A stretch of DNA of 64,000 nt from Paenibacillus ihumii (GTDB taxonomy: Bacteria > Bacillota > Bacilli > Paenibacillales > Paenibacillaceae): positions 2,108,117 through 2,172,116 of the forward strand of contig NZ_LN884299.1 of the NCBI RefSeq assembly GCF_001403875.1, read 5' to 3'. Position 1 is the first letter of the stretch, and each line of letters starts with the position of its first letter. The notes below the pieces were generated by a model. It searched no databases. It was given only the letters and a program-made list of their open reading frames with translations, and was not told the DNA's origin. The translations under genes were made by a program, and so were the position numbers. Of the stretch, positions 1 through 8,624 are shown piece by piece.

Positions 1-638
1 AACTGCTGCTGGATCTGCAGAAGCAGGGCTTGTATAAAGGCAAAGTGTCCGTAGCCTTGACGGTAAATGACCAGATGGTCAGCCAGCTATACAGCTTTAT
101 GGAATTCTTCGAAGAGATGGGCGTAGATTCCGTTTACTTCTGCTTCCCTTGGTATATCCCTTTCGATACAGCGGAGAAAATGGACACCTACTTCGATGCC
201 CATTTCCCGCACCTTGCCTCCCGCTTTGCGGACGGCCACAAGAACAGCTGGCACTCCTTTACGTTCCACATCTCACCGAATAATTTCGATACATTAATCA
301 ATGAGCTTAATAGGGTCAATTCCCGCGTGTGGAATATACGCATCCGCTATCAGCCTGCGCTGGAACCCGAAGAGGTGGAAGGATTTATCCGGGGCAGCGA
401 GAAGCCGGCCATGAACCGGACAAAGTGCTTCTCGATATCAAACCGGATGGACGTGATGCCGGATGGCACAGTGAATCCATGCAAATTTTTCCCGGAATTT
501 AGTGTCGGTAATTTGAACGAAGAAAGCGTGGCGGATATTTTCCACGGCGAAGAGCTCCGAAAACAGCGCGAGGTTCTGGCCTGCGGTCTAATGCCGATTT
601 GCTCAAAATGCGTTCTTCTTTATAACAATGGAATTTAA
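1..638 (+). CDS. Radical SAM/SPASM domain protein, 3' part (5' end outside window)
   Basis: The reading frame is open from base 3, so the gene starts upstream of the window and the N-terminal CxxxCxxC radical SAM motif cannot be checked. The visible C-terminus carries a SPASM-type auxiliary iron-sulfur cluster domain: a Cys in TKCFSIS, then G-x4-C in DGTVNPC, then a CX5CX2C group in CGLMPICSKC just before the end. SPASM enzymes typically modify ribosomal peptides or act as enzyme activators. The stop lies 28 bases before the ABC ATPase start, so the gene probably heads the same operon as the exporter and the C39-like protein. The sequence supports a SPASM radical SAM enzyme; peptide modification is inferred from context. 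Confidence 0.82.
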   Translation, partial: LLLDLQKQGLYKGKVSVALTVNDQMVSQLYSFMEFFEEMGVDSVYFCFPWYIPFDTAEKMDTYFDAHFPHLASRFADGHKNSWHSFTFHISPNNFDTLINELNRVNSRVWNIRIRYQPALEPEEVEGFIRGSEKPAMNRTKCFSISNRMDVMPDGTVNPCKFFPEFSVGNLNEESVADIFHGEELRKQREVLACGLMPICSKCVLLYNNGI

Positions 639-666
639 AACAGGCAATCGTTCAGGAGGAGCGGGG

Positions 667-1650
667 ATGGACTTTATCCATGTGTTCGAGCTGCACAAAT
701 CGTTTGTGTATTATCGAAAAGAAGCCGGGCTTAAGCATTCGCTGAAAAATTTGTTTGCCCGCAGGGCACTTGTGAAGGAAGCGGTTAAATCCGTTTCCTT
801 CGATATCGGCCCCGGGGAGTGCGTTGGATTTCTTGGGCCCAATGGGGCGGGGAAGACCACGACGCTCAAAATATTGTCGGGCATTCTGTATCCGACAAGC
901 GGGGAGGCCAACGTACTCGGCTATGTGCCATGGGAACGAAAAAACGAATTCAAACGGCTGTTCTCCATTGTGATGGGCCAGAAAAACCAGCTATGGTGGG
1001 ATCTTCCTGCCAGCGAGTCGATTTATTTGAACAAATGCATTTATGATGTGGACGATGATCTCTACCGCCGCAGTCTTGCCGAACTGTCGGAAATGCTTGA
1101 CGTGCAGGAGCTTCTGGACGTACAGGTACGGCGGCTGTCGCTGGGCGAACGGATGAAAATGGAGCTGATCGCAGCTTTGATTCACCGGCCTCGGCTGCTT
1201 TATCTTGACGAGCCGACGATCGGCCTCGATTTCCCCTCCCAGAAGAAGGTCAGGGAGTTCCTGAAATACTATAATGAGCAGTACGGCGCGACAATCCTGC
1301 TGACGAGTCACTACATGAAGGACGTGGAGGACCTGTGCAAGCGGACGATTGTCATTAACGAGGGAAGTCTTCTATATGACGGGGAGCTTCACAAAATCAA
1401 CGATCTTTTTGGCGAGAACAAAATGATAAGGCTGCAGTTCTCCGAGCCCGTCGCCGAGCAGCGGCTGGTCAAATTCGGGAAAATCGTCAGCGCAGACGAC
1501 TACAACGTTGTTTTGGAGCTGCCGAAGTTCCGTATGAAGGAAGTGTCGCGCGCTGTACTCGATTCGTTTCCGATCGTCGACTGGACGATTGAGGATGTAC
1601 CGATCGAGGAGAGCATTTCGAAGCTCTACCGCAAGGAATCCGTCGGATGA
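667..1650 (+). CDS. ABC transporter ATP-binding protein (ABC-2 exporter)
   Basis: About 327 residues. Walker A GPNGAGKTT lies near residue 57, the signature LSLGERMKME near 157, and Walker B LLYLDEPT near 177. It resembles the COG4586 ATPases that pair with two different ABC-2 membrane proteins. The ATG at 667 is chosen because AGGAGGA (654-660) precedes it by 6 bases; an earlier in-frame start at 628 has no good ribosome-binding site and would overlap the radical SAM gene. The stop overlaps the next start (ATGA at 1647-1650), indicating translational coupling. It should energise export of whatever the cluster makes; the substrate is unknown. Confidence 0.9.
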   Translation: MDFIHVFELHKSFVYYRKEAGLKHSLKNLFARRALVKEAVKSVSFDIGPGECVGFLGPNGAGKTTTLKILSGILYPTSGEANVLGYVPWERKNEFKRLFSIVMGQKNQLWWDLPASESIYLNKCIYDVDDDLYRRSLAELSEMLDVQELLDVQVRRLSLGERMKMELIAALIHRPRLLYLDEPTIGLDFPSQKKVREFLKYYNEQYGATILLTSHYMKDVEDLCKRTIVINEGSLLYDGELHKINDLFGENKMIRLQFSEPVAEQRLVKFGKIVSADDYNVVLELPKFRMKEVSRAVLDSFPIVDWTIEDVPIEESISKLYRKESVG

Positions 1651-2456
1651 ACAGACGCAGATTGTATAGGGCTGTTTTTTCGATGGGCGTCCAGCATTCG
1701 ATGGAATACCGTTTACATTTCTTTCTCGGTCTGCTTGGGGCCGTGTTTCCGATTCTTGTCCAGTATTTCATCTGGACAGCGGTGTATCGGCATTCCGGCC
1801 AGTCGGCGCTGTTCACGTATTCGTACACTCAAATTATTTTATATACGATTTTGGCGGGATTAGTGTCTAAGCTGATCGCGACCCAGTTCGAGCACCAGAT
1901 TGCCGACGATATCAAAAACGGCGGTCTTAACAAGTATTTGATCAAACCGATCAGCTATTTCGGATATCGGCTGGTGTCTTTTTTCGGCCAGAAGGCGATC
2001 TATTACGGGATAACGGCATTGCTGCTCGCCGGAATTATCTGGACCGCATCAGCCCGGGGTGTACTCGAGCTTCAGGCCGTACGACTGATCTTGTTTGCCA
2101 TCACGCTATGGGGGGCGCTTTTGCTCAACTTCCTGATCGCCTACTGCATCTGTGCGAGCGCTTTTTATTTGCATGAAATCTCTTATTTTTTCGTTATTAC
2201 AAGTCTGCTCATCAATATTTTGAGCGGCGGCATGTTTCCGCTGGAGATTTTCGGAGAGTCGGTTGTGAGGGCGCTTCAATACACACCGTTCCCGTATACG
2301 ATTTATTTTCCGGTCAATGTTCTCAGCGGCAAAGTGGAAGCGGCGGCTATGTACCAGGGGCTGCTTATCCAGTGTGGGTGGATTCTGTTGTTCTTCTGGC
2401 TATCCCGTCTGACGTGGCTCGTTTCCATGAAGAAATATTCGGCAGTTGGGGGGTAG
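1647..2456 (+). CDS. ABC-2 family permease, first subunit
   Basis: A 269-residue membrane protein with about six hydrophobic segments and no ATPase motif. It resembles the COG4587 half of two-permease ABC-2 exporters. It starts with ATGA overlapping the ATPase stop, and the next permease begins 12 bases downstream. The YLIKPISYFGYR stretch, with Pro in the first cytosolic loop, recalls the LLxKPI/V motif common in this family; the second permease has the matching MLTKPVSLQF. The pair presumably forms a heterodimeric pore driven by the upstream ATPase. Confidence 0.85.
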   Translation: MNRRRLYRAVFSMGVQHSMEYRLHFFLGLLGAVFPILVQYFIWTAVYRHSGQSALFTYSYTQIILYTILAGLVSKLIATQFEHQIADDIKNGGLNKYLIKPISYFGYRLVSFFGQKAIYYGITALLLAGIIWTASARGVLELQAVRLILFAITLWGALLLNFLIAYCICASAFYLHEISYFFVITSLLINILSGGMFPLEIFGESVVRALQYTPFPYTIYFPVNVLSGKVEAAAMYQGLLIQCGWILLFFWLSRLTWLVSMKKYSAVGG

Positions 2457-2468
2457 CGGTATTTACGG

Positions 2469-3272
2469 ATGTTTAAAATCGCGAGGAAATACATGCGCCT
2501 GTACGGCATTTTCATCAAAAATTGTCTCATCGCCCAGATGGAGTTTCGGGGCAATTTTATGATGAGCCTGCTTGTCGAATCCGTCTACCTGCTCGCCAAG
2601 CTGTTATATGTACTGGTCGTGTTCCGTACCGACCTTCACGTAGACGGCATTCCGCCCGAAGGGCTGCTTCTATTTATAGGCATGCACACCGTGGCGACAG
2701 GAATTTATGTCGGCCTGTTTTTTACAAATTTCACGAAAATTCCGGAGTATATTCGAGATGGCTCGCTCGATTTAATGCTGACCAAGCCAGTCTCCCTCCA
2801 ATTCATGGCTTCCTTGCGTTACGTCGATCTGGCGCTGCCGATCCCCGATATTCTCGTTGGGTTCGTCATGATCGGTATCGGCTGGCAGGCCATGGACATT
2901 CCGTTGACGTTCCTGCAGCTATCAGGGTTTATCCTGCTGCTGTTCGTCTCCGTTGTCATCACATACTGCCTGATGATTGTCCCGGCGCTGCTATCATTCC
3001 GATTTATCCAGACGGGCTCTGTATCGGAAATCGCCCATTCCGTCTGGGACGCCAACAATTTTCCGATGGCGATTTACCCCGCCTGGGTTCGCCGGATAGG
3101 AACCTTTGTTATTCCTCTATTCCTGATTACCAATTTTGGACCGATGTTTCTGCTTGGGCAGCTCAACTGGCTCCATGCGGGACTGGCGCTAGCTGCTTCG
3201 CTTCTGCTCTTCGCGGCAGTGCGGCTGCTCTGGAAACAGGCTGTGAAGGGATACAGCAGCGCGAGCAGTTAG
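2469..3272 (+). CDS. ABC-2 family permease, second subunit
   Basis: A 267-residue polytopic membrane protein of the COG3694 type, partner of the preceding permease. It has about six transmembrane stretches and the family loop MLTKPVSLQFMA near residue 105. It starts 12 bases after the first permease stop, within the same operon. Homologous trios are known as exporters of small molecules and peptides; the substrate here cannot be read from the sequence. Confidence 0.85.
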   Translation: MFKIARKYMRLYGIFIKNCLIAQMEFRGNFMMSLLVESVYLLAKLLYVLVVFRTDLHVDGIPPEGLLLFIGMHTVATGIYVGLFFTNFTKIPEYIRDGSLDLMLTKPVSLQFMASLRYVDLALPIPDILVGFVMIGIGWQAMDIPLTFLQLSGFILLLFVSVVITYCLMIVPALLSFRFIQTGSVSEIAHSVWDANNFPMAIYPAWVRRIGTFVIPLFLITNFGPMFLLGQLNWLHAGLALAASLLLFAAVRLLWKQAVKGYSSASS

Positions 3273-3361
3273 GACTTCTTTTCTGTCGCAGCCAATTGAT
3301 CGATCACATGGACAATGCCGGTCATGATTCCGAATCCATTGTTAAGAAGGGGGACAATCCG

Positions 3362-4405
3362 TTGAACGCAGTTCAGCTTCCGGTGTTAAATCCGCCGCTT
3401 AAAGGATTTTTGCGGTGGGCTTATACACTTTCGATCACCAGCGCCCACAAAGAAACGATTCCATGGTATTATAGCAACTTTATCCAGCTGTTCTGCAAAA
3501 AAAACTTTCTGGAGGACGGCAGGCAGTACTATGTTGATTTTTTTCGCGGCAAGCCCAACGAGCTGAATTTCAACAACCCGTTTCTGCTTACCTGCTCGGT
3601 CAATTATACGATTCTGGAGAGTTTGGCATTGGACGCCTGGCCAAAATTTTTCGCGGATCAAATCCGCAGCGGCTATTATTGCGTTGTGTTTTTGGATGAA
3701 GCTAGACTATCACCGGCGGCCTCCTATCAGAAGGAGCCGTTCCCTCATCATCTTTTTATATACGGTTTCGATTGGGACAAAAAGGTCTTCTATGCGTCGA
3801 TGTTCGACCATACGGGAGTTTACCGCAATTTGCCGATCCCGTTCGAAGAGTTTCAGGACGCCGTTCAATCCATGAGACATCTGTTAAAGGAGAAGCTCAC
3901 AGCTGATCATCATACGTACTTTTATAAATATGAACCGCATTTTCCATATCCTTTCGATAGAACAGCCGCGATCGACCAGCTGCGTGATTATCTAAACGGG
4001 GAGACCCATCTTAACCGGATCAATTACATTCCAGACAACGAGGAAGCTTTCGGAATCAAAGTATATGACTATTTGCAGATGTATTATGATGCCGTGGAAA
4101 GCAACGATCCCCGGCTCGGCGACCGCAACGATGTAAGGCATCTTCATGTGCTCTGGGAGCATAAAAAAATGATGAGCGAGCGGATTGGATACTTGGTGGA
4201 TGAGGGGATAATCCCGTATGATGAAGAGCTTGTGGAGGGCTACAAGGATATCAGCAAAAGGGCGATGAAGCTGAGAGATCAATACATTCGTCATGACATT
4301 CGCGCAGATCAAGAAATGTTTGAGCGGCTGCGGCTCCGGTTCGAGCAATTCCGAAATGAAGAGCCTGTTCTCATGCATAAACTAATTACACTGCTCGAAG
4401 GTTGA
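3362..4405 (+). CDS. BtrH-N / C39-like (papain-fold) protein of the exporter cluster
   Basis: About 347 residues. The frame is open far upstream (from 2522), but the TTG at 3362 is preceded by AAGAAGGGGG (3344-3353), the best ribosome-binding site; ATG 3308 is an alternative. The N-terminal half resembles the BtrH-N/C39-like fold: a Cys segment FLLTCSVNYTILESL, then HHLFIYGFDWDKKVFYASMFD, which matches the His...G-Y/F-D...D pattern of papain-like domains. The C-terminal half is charged and helical. BtrH itself is an acyltransferase and C39 enzymes are leader peptidases, so either a transferase or a peptidase role is possible. Last large gene of the radical SAM-exporter operon. Confidence 0.65.
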   Translation: MNAVQLPVLNPPLKGFLRWAYTLSITSAHKETIPWYYSNFIQLFCKKNFLEDGRQYYVDFFRGKPNELNFNNPFLLTCSVNYTILESLALDAWPKFFADQIRSGYYCVVFLDEARLSPAASYQKEPFPHHLFIYGFDWDKKVFYASMFDHTGVYRNLPIPFEEFQDAVQSMRHLLKEKLTADHHTYFYKYEPHFPYPFDRTAAIDQLRDYLNGETHLNRINYIPDNEEAFGIKVYDYLQMYYDAVESNDPRLGDRNDVRHLHVLWEHKKMMSERIGYLVDEGIIPYDEELVEGYKDISKRAMKLRDQYIRHDIRADQEMFERLRLRFEQFRNEEPVLMHKLITLLEG

Positions 4406-4462
4406 AAAAAGCCCCGGAGAGAACCCGGGATCCAGATGTAAAACTTAGGAAGGCCTGTGGAG

Positions 4463-4552
4463 ATGCTTCGACAATATTTACCAAGGGGCTGTGGTGGTAG
4501 CTCGAATATTTCAGTGAGTTCCGAATGCCAATCGAAGGGAGAGCGCAATTGA
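4463..4552 (+). CDS. Candidate short peptide (possible RiPP precursor), 29 aa
   Basis: ATG at 4463 follows AGGAAGG (4447-4453) by 9 bases. The peptide begins MLRQYLPRGCGGSSN and has a second Cys in SSECQSK near the end. Its TGA falls in the loop of the operon terminator, so the ORF is the last translatable unit of the radical SAM/ABC/C39-like operon. Size, Gly/Ser/Cys content and position fit a modified-peptide precursor, but ORFs this short also arise by chance and I recognise no known precursor family. Confidence 0.35.
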   Translation: MLRQYLPRGCGGSSNISVSSECQSKGERN

Positions 4553-4567
4553 TGCGCTCTCTTTTTT
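4539..4567 (+). terminator. Intrinsic terminator of the radical SAM/ABC operon
   Basis: An 8-base perfect stem GAGAGCGC / GCGCTCTC with a 7-base loop is followed by six T residues. The short peptide ORF stops within the loop. Confidence 0.9.
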
Positions 4568-4748
4568 ATGGGGTAAAAATTACCAGTCCCTTTCCCGCCT
4601 GGAACAAAAGGCTGCAACAACTTCATGCAGTGTTTTGAGATGTTAAAACGCAGAAAGGATCTCTATAATTAAAGACATAGAAAAAAATCTACAAAATTCT
4701 TCATCATTCGACAAGAAGATGAAAGGTGAAAGAAGGTGAAGTGCTTTC

Positions 4749-6686
4749 ATCCAATTAACGCAAAGGCAATCTCGCCTGGTTTCCATTCTTTTAAAGCAGA
4801 AAGGATACACAACCATCAAATTTTATGCTGAGGAATTGAAATGTTCCGAGCGTACGGTCCATTCGGATTTGAAAATAGTCGAGCAGTTCCTTTCAAGTAA
4901 AGGCTATGAGCTGGAAAAAAGGTCTGGCGTAGGCATAAGGGTCAATAAAGTCGATCGGAATCCTCCTCTTCCAGAGGTCCGGCAGCAATTAGATGATTAT
5001 TCGACCTCGGGAAGACGCAGAAGGATCATGGAGCTGCTGCTGTTCGAGAATAAAACAGTTACGTATGACGGCCTGTCAGAGCTGTTCCTGGTCAGCCGAA
5101 CCTCGATCAAAAATGATTTGGCTTTCGTGGAAAAAAAGCTAACTAGCCGCAATAACTTGAAGCTGCTAAGCGATTCCCAGGGCACACGTCTTTGCGGGAA
5201 GGAGAAGGACCTGCAAAAAGCCTATCTGGAGTTTAACCGCTATGTTCTGGAAGACAGCAGCATGATTTTTGAAAGCGATGATAAGCAGAAGCTGATGATT
5301 CTAGGCGCTTATTACGGCAAGGATGTCGTGAGCGTCTGCTCCAGAGTGCTTTACGGATACGTTAAAAACGACGTGACAGCCATTGCTGAATATTACGTTT
5401 TTAATGTGTTGAGCATGATGATTATTTTAGTGTATCGGCTTATGAAGGGCCATCATTTAGAAGAACAGAGGCCGGTATCTGGAGACAAGCTTGAAAGCGC
5501 GTACTTCAAGCAGAGTGCAGAGAGCATGTTGAACAAGATCTCGCTCAGATTGAATCTGGAATACAAGGCGACGGATGTGGACTATCTCGCCTCCTATCTG
5601 ATCTCCAATAAATTTGCGCCTTTGCCTTCAGAAAGCAGATACAGCCATTACGTTGACAAGATCGTGAAGAAGGCCGGGGATTCCCTGCATCTTGATTTTA
5701 CGAAGGATACCAAGCTCAGGGAGCAGCTGATTCATCATTTTCCGCCGATGCTTTATCGCTTGCGGGCAAGGATTCCTACGAGCAATCCGCTAATTGTGCA
5801 AATCAAAAACGAGTTTCCTCTTATATTCAATGTCATTTGGGTTGTGCTAAGCGAATACGAGGACGAGCTCGGAGTCATGTTCAATGAAGAGGAAGTCGGA
5901 TTTCTGACGATTTATTTTCAATCCGCGATCGAAAGAGCGAAGGTAGGCAAGAAAATTTTAGTGATCTGCCCCAGAGGAATTGCCACCTCCGAGCTGCTGG
6001 TCAACCGGATCAAAAATGTTCTGCCCGCCTTTGACATGATCGAAGTCGCTTCAGCCAAGGAGGCTGTGAAGCTGAATCTCAAGGATATTGATCTGATCAT
6101 TTCAACCGTTGATCTAGATCTTCCCGAGAGTAAAGTCATCGTCGTGTCTCCGCTGCTTAGCGAGCAGGATATGAAGAATATTTCCGATCTCTACTATGAC
6201 AAATTCCTTCTGGCCAAAGAGACTAAAAATGAGTGGAAGCCCTTGCCTCATTTAGGAAGATATCTGAAGGATGAATTCATATTTTTCGACGGGAATTTTC
6301 AATCGAAGGATGAATTGATCGATGCCATTGGAAGCGAGCTGGTTGCGGGCAACTTTGTGACCGAGAGCTTTATAGAAAGCTTAAAGAACCGTGAGCTTAT
6401 GGGCGGAACCGATCTCCCGACAGGAGCGGCCCTGCCCCATGGGAACCCGAAATATGTGAATGAAACGATGATCGTATTCGTCCGGAATAAAAAGAATATC
6501 GTTTGGAACAAGAGTTCCGTTAGAACCGTGATTTTTATCTGTTTCGCGGAAAAAGATACAAAAAATATAAAGCATGTACTTTCGGATATTTATTCGATTG
6601 TAGAAAACAGAGAAATGCTGAATCAGATTTATATGATGTCTGATAAGCAGGAGTTCAAAATGAGGATTGGATGTGGATCAGTTTGA
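4749..6686 (+). CDS. BglG/MtlR-type PTS-regulated transcriptional activator
   Basis: About 645 residues. In order: N-terminal helix-turn-helix (LTQRQSRLVSILLKQ, then SERTVHSDL), a second HTH near 85-130, two PRDs around 190-400, an EIIB-like domain with Cys in ILVICPRGIATSE near 402, and an EIIA-like domain with GAALPHGNP near 560. This is the MtlR/ManR layout, with DNA binding controlled by phosphorylation. The first HTH is open only from base 4740, after a stop at 4737-4739, and no ATG, GTG or TTG is in frame before TTG 4836, which would delete half of that HTH. AUC at 4749, 10 bases after GAAGGTG, is the best candidate start. It probably activates the downstream PTS genes; a TATAAT lies at 4664-4669. 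Confidence 0.85.
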   Translation: MQLTQRQSRLVSILLKQKGYTTIKFYAEELKCSERTVHSDLKIVEQFLSSKGYELEKRSGVGIRVNKVDRNPPLPEVRQQLDDYSTSGRRRRIMELLLFENKTVTYDGLSELFLVSRTSIKNDLAFVEKKLTSRNNLKLLSDSQGTRLCGKEKDLQKAYLEFNRYVLEDSSMIFESDDKQKLMILGAYYGKDVVSVCSRVLYGYVKNDVTAIAEYYVFNVLSMMIILVYRLMKGHHLEEQRPVSGDKLESAYFKQSAESMLNKISLRLNLEYKATDVDYLASYLISNKFAPLPSESRYSHYVDKIVKKAGDSLHLDFTKDTKLREQLIHHFPPMLYRLRARIPTSNPLIVQIKNEFPLIFNVIWVVLSEYEDELGVMFNEEEVGFLTIYFQSAIERAKVGKKILVICPRGIATSELLVNRIKNVLPAFDMIEVASAKEAVKLNLKDIDLIISTVDLDLPESKVIVVSPLLSEQDMKNISDLYYDKFLLAKETKNEWKPLPHLGRYLKDEFIFFDGNFQSKDELIDAIGSELVAGNFVTESFIESLKNRELMGGTDLPTGAALPHGNPKYVNETMIVFVRNKKNIVWNKSSVRTVIFICFAEKDTKNIKHVLSDIYSIVENREMLNQIYMMSDKQEFKMRIGCGSV

Positions 6687-7132
6687 AGGATGTAATTAAC
6701 AAAAAAATGATCTTTCTGCAGCAAAACTTCGCGACGCGGGACGAGGTGCTTCACGTTCTGATAGACAGCGCGCTGCAAAACGGGTTGATTTCGGAGCAGA
6801 AGCCTTTCCTGCAGGCTGTGTTGGATCGGGAAGCGAACGTTCCGACAGCCATAGGCTATCAAATTGCCATCCCCCATGGAAAAAGCGATGCTGTGAAGCA
6901 GCCTTTTATCGGTTTTTTGCAGGCAAAGCAAGATTTCAAATGGACCGAGGGGTATGAGGAGGAAGTTAAGCTGGTCTTTCTGATTGGCGTCCCCAAGGAG
7001 AATGAGCAAAATATTCACTTGAAGTTCATTTCACGATTGAGCAAAAAGCTGCTAGATGACGATTTCAGAACGAAGCTGCTGGAAAGCACCGATGTTGAGC
7101 AGGTCTATCAATTGTTGAATTCCATTTATTAA
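6671..7132 (+). CDS. PTS fructose/mannitol-type EIIA
   Basis: A 153-residue single-domain EIIA of the fructose/mannitol superfamily. The phosphorylatable His69 lies in IAIPHGKSD. It passes phosphate from HPr to the EIIB protein encoded next. The start overlaps the 3' end of the activator gene by 16 bases, so the two are translationally linked. EIIA, EIIB and EIIC are separate proteins here rather than fused. Confidence 0.92.
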   Translation: MWISLKDVINKKMIFLQQNFATRDEVLHVLIDSALQNGLISEQKPFLQAVLDREANVPTAIGYQIAIPHGKSDAVKQPFIGFLQAKQDFKWTEGYEEEVKLVFLIGVPKENEQNIHLKFISRLSKKLLDDDFRTKLLESTDVEQVYQLLNSIY

Positions 7133-7167
7133 TGGTTCAAATATAAAAAACTTGAGGAGGAACAGCA

Positions 7168-7482
7168 ATGAAGATAGTAGCAGTAACAGCTTGCCCCACA
7201 GGAGTGGCCCACACTTACATGGCCCAGGAGGCATTAGAGAAGGAATGTCAAAAGCGAGGATACGAAATTCAAGTGGAAACGCAGGGCAGTATGGGCATCG
7301 AAAATGAGCTGGAGCAGGATGTGATCGATGAAGCAGATGTAGTTATTCTGGCCGTGGCGATCCGAATCGACGGTGAAGAGCGGTTTGAAGAAAAAATGGA
7401 TAATGGGAAAGTGCTGCAAATTGAACCGGCGGATGCCATCAAGCATCCTGGCGAAGTGTTGGATAGAGCTGAGAAACTTTAG
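7168..7482 (+). CDS. PTS fructose-family EIIB
   Basis: A 104-residue EIIB with the family's N-terminal active site, VAVTACPTGVAHTYMA, where Cys9 is the phosphocysteine. GAGGAGG sits just before the ATG. It phosphorylates the sugar brought in by the following EIIC. Confidence 0.94.
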   Translation: MKIVAVTACPTGVAHTYMAQEALEKECQKRGYEIQVETQGSMGIENELEQDVIDEADVVILAVAIRIDGEERFEEKMDNGKVLQIEPADAIKHPGEVLDRAEKL

Positions 7483-7496
7483 AGAGGGATATGACA

Positions 7497-8597
7497 ATGG
7501 CGAATAAGTTGCGAGATGTACTCAAGGAAATTCAGAAGGCATTTAGTACAGGTGTCTCTTACATGCTGCCGGCGGTCGTAGTCGGAGGGGTTTTCCTAGC
7601 CATCTCATTGGCCACAGGCACGGCTACGGATGAAGGAATGCAAGTAACGAGTCCGTTTATGCAAAATCTGCTTGATCTCGGGTCGGCCGGCTTTGCCATG
7701 ATGATTCCGATATTGGCCGGTTATATCGCATATTCATTGGCTGGAAAGCCAGGGATTGCTCCGGCGATGATCCTGGGTTACGTAGCCAACAATCCGATTG
7801 GGGAGGACGGAGTAAAGACCGGTTTCCTTGGCGCAATGATTCTTGGTGTGGCCGTCGGATTAGTCGTCAAGTGGTGCAAGACCTGGAAGGTTCCGCCCAC
7901 GATTAGGACGATCATGCCCATCTTGATAGTGCCTATTTTTTCAGTACTCACCATAGGGCTGTTGTATATTTACGTCATTGCCGGTCCGATAGGGGCAGCG
8001 ATGACATGGCTGGTCAATGTGCTTGGCAATCTGCAGGGTGGAAACGCTGTCTTGCTCGGATTGATCATCGGTGCAATGACAGCCGTCGATATGGGCGGTC
8101 CCATCAACAAGACGGCTACGGCGTTTACGCTTGCTCTGATGGCAGAGGGAATTTACGGACCAAACGGCGCACACCGTATTGCCGTCGCGATTCCTCCGCT
8201 GGCCATGGCGGTGTCTACGTTTATCGACCGCAAGAAATATGCTCCCGAGGATAGGGATTTGGGCATTTCCGCCTTTTTCATGGGATTGATCGGTATTACC
8301 GAAGGGGCGATTCCTTTTGCCGTAAAAGATATTAAGCGCGTTCTTCCAGCCATCATTATCGGAAGCGCTGTCGGCGGAGGACTGGGAATGCTCATGACTG
8401 TCGAGGCCTTGGTGCCGCACGGCGGACTCATCATATTGCCTGTAGTTAATAACAAACTCTGGTATGTCATCTCGATGTTTGTAGGCGTGCTCGTCTCCGT
8501 GCTGATCCTGCACTTTACGAAGCCGAACCTGGATCAAGCCGGAAAAGGAAATCAACAGAAGAAGAGTGGGAACTCATCTATTGAAGCGACGAAATAA
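7497..8597 (+). CDS. PTS fructose-family EIIC permease
   Basis: About 366 residues of polytopic membrane protein with the conserved GKPGIAPAM, DMGGPINKTA and GITEGAIPFA motifs of fructose-type EIIC. The ATG at 7497 is preferred over 7491 because GAGAGG (7482-7487) is then 9 bases away. It imports a hexose-like sugar with phosphorylation by EIIB. The substrate is not evident: the downstream genes do not include a 1-phosphofructokinase, so simple fructose use is less likely. Confidence 0.92.
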   Translation: MANKLRDVLKEIQKAFSTGVSYMLPAVVVGGVFLAISLATGTATDEGMQVTSPFMQNLLDLGSAGFAMMIPILAGYIAYSLAGKPGIAPAMILGYVANNPIGEDGVKTGFLGAMILGVAVGLVVKWCKTWKVPPTIRTIMPILIVPIFSVLTIGLLYIYVIAGPIGAAMTWLVNVLGNLQGGNAVLLGLIIGAMTAVDMGGPINKTATAFTLALMAEGIYGPNGAHRIAVAIPPLAMAVSTFIDRKKYAPEDRDLGISAFFMGLIGITEGAIPFAVKDIKRVLPAIIIGSAVGGGLGMLMTVEALVPHGGLIILPVVNNKLWYVISMFVGVLVSVLILHFTKPNLDQAGKGNQQKKSGNSSIEATK

Positions 8598-8624
8598 AGA
8601 AATATAGAAATGGAGCTGGTTAGA

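Noticed and set aside
2522..3361. Long in-frame extension upstream of the C39-like gene, reaching back through the second permease
   Set aside because: It overlaps a well-supported permease in another frame and has low-complexity Arg/Ser/Pro composition; a strong ribosome-binding site marks TTG 3362.
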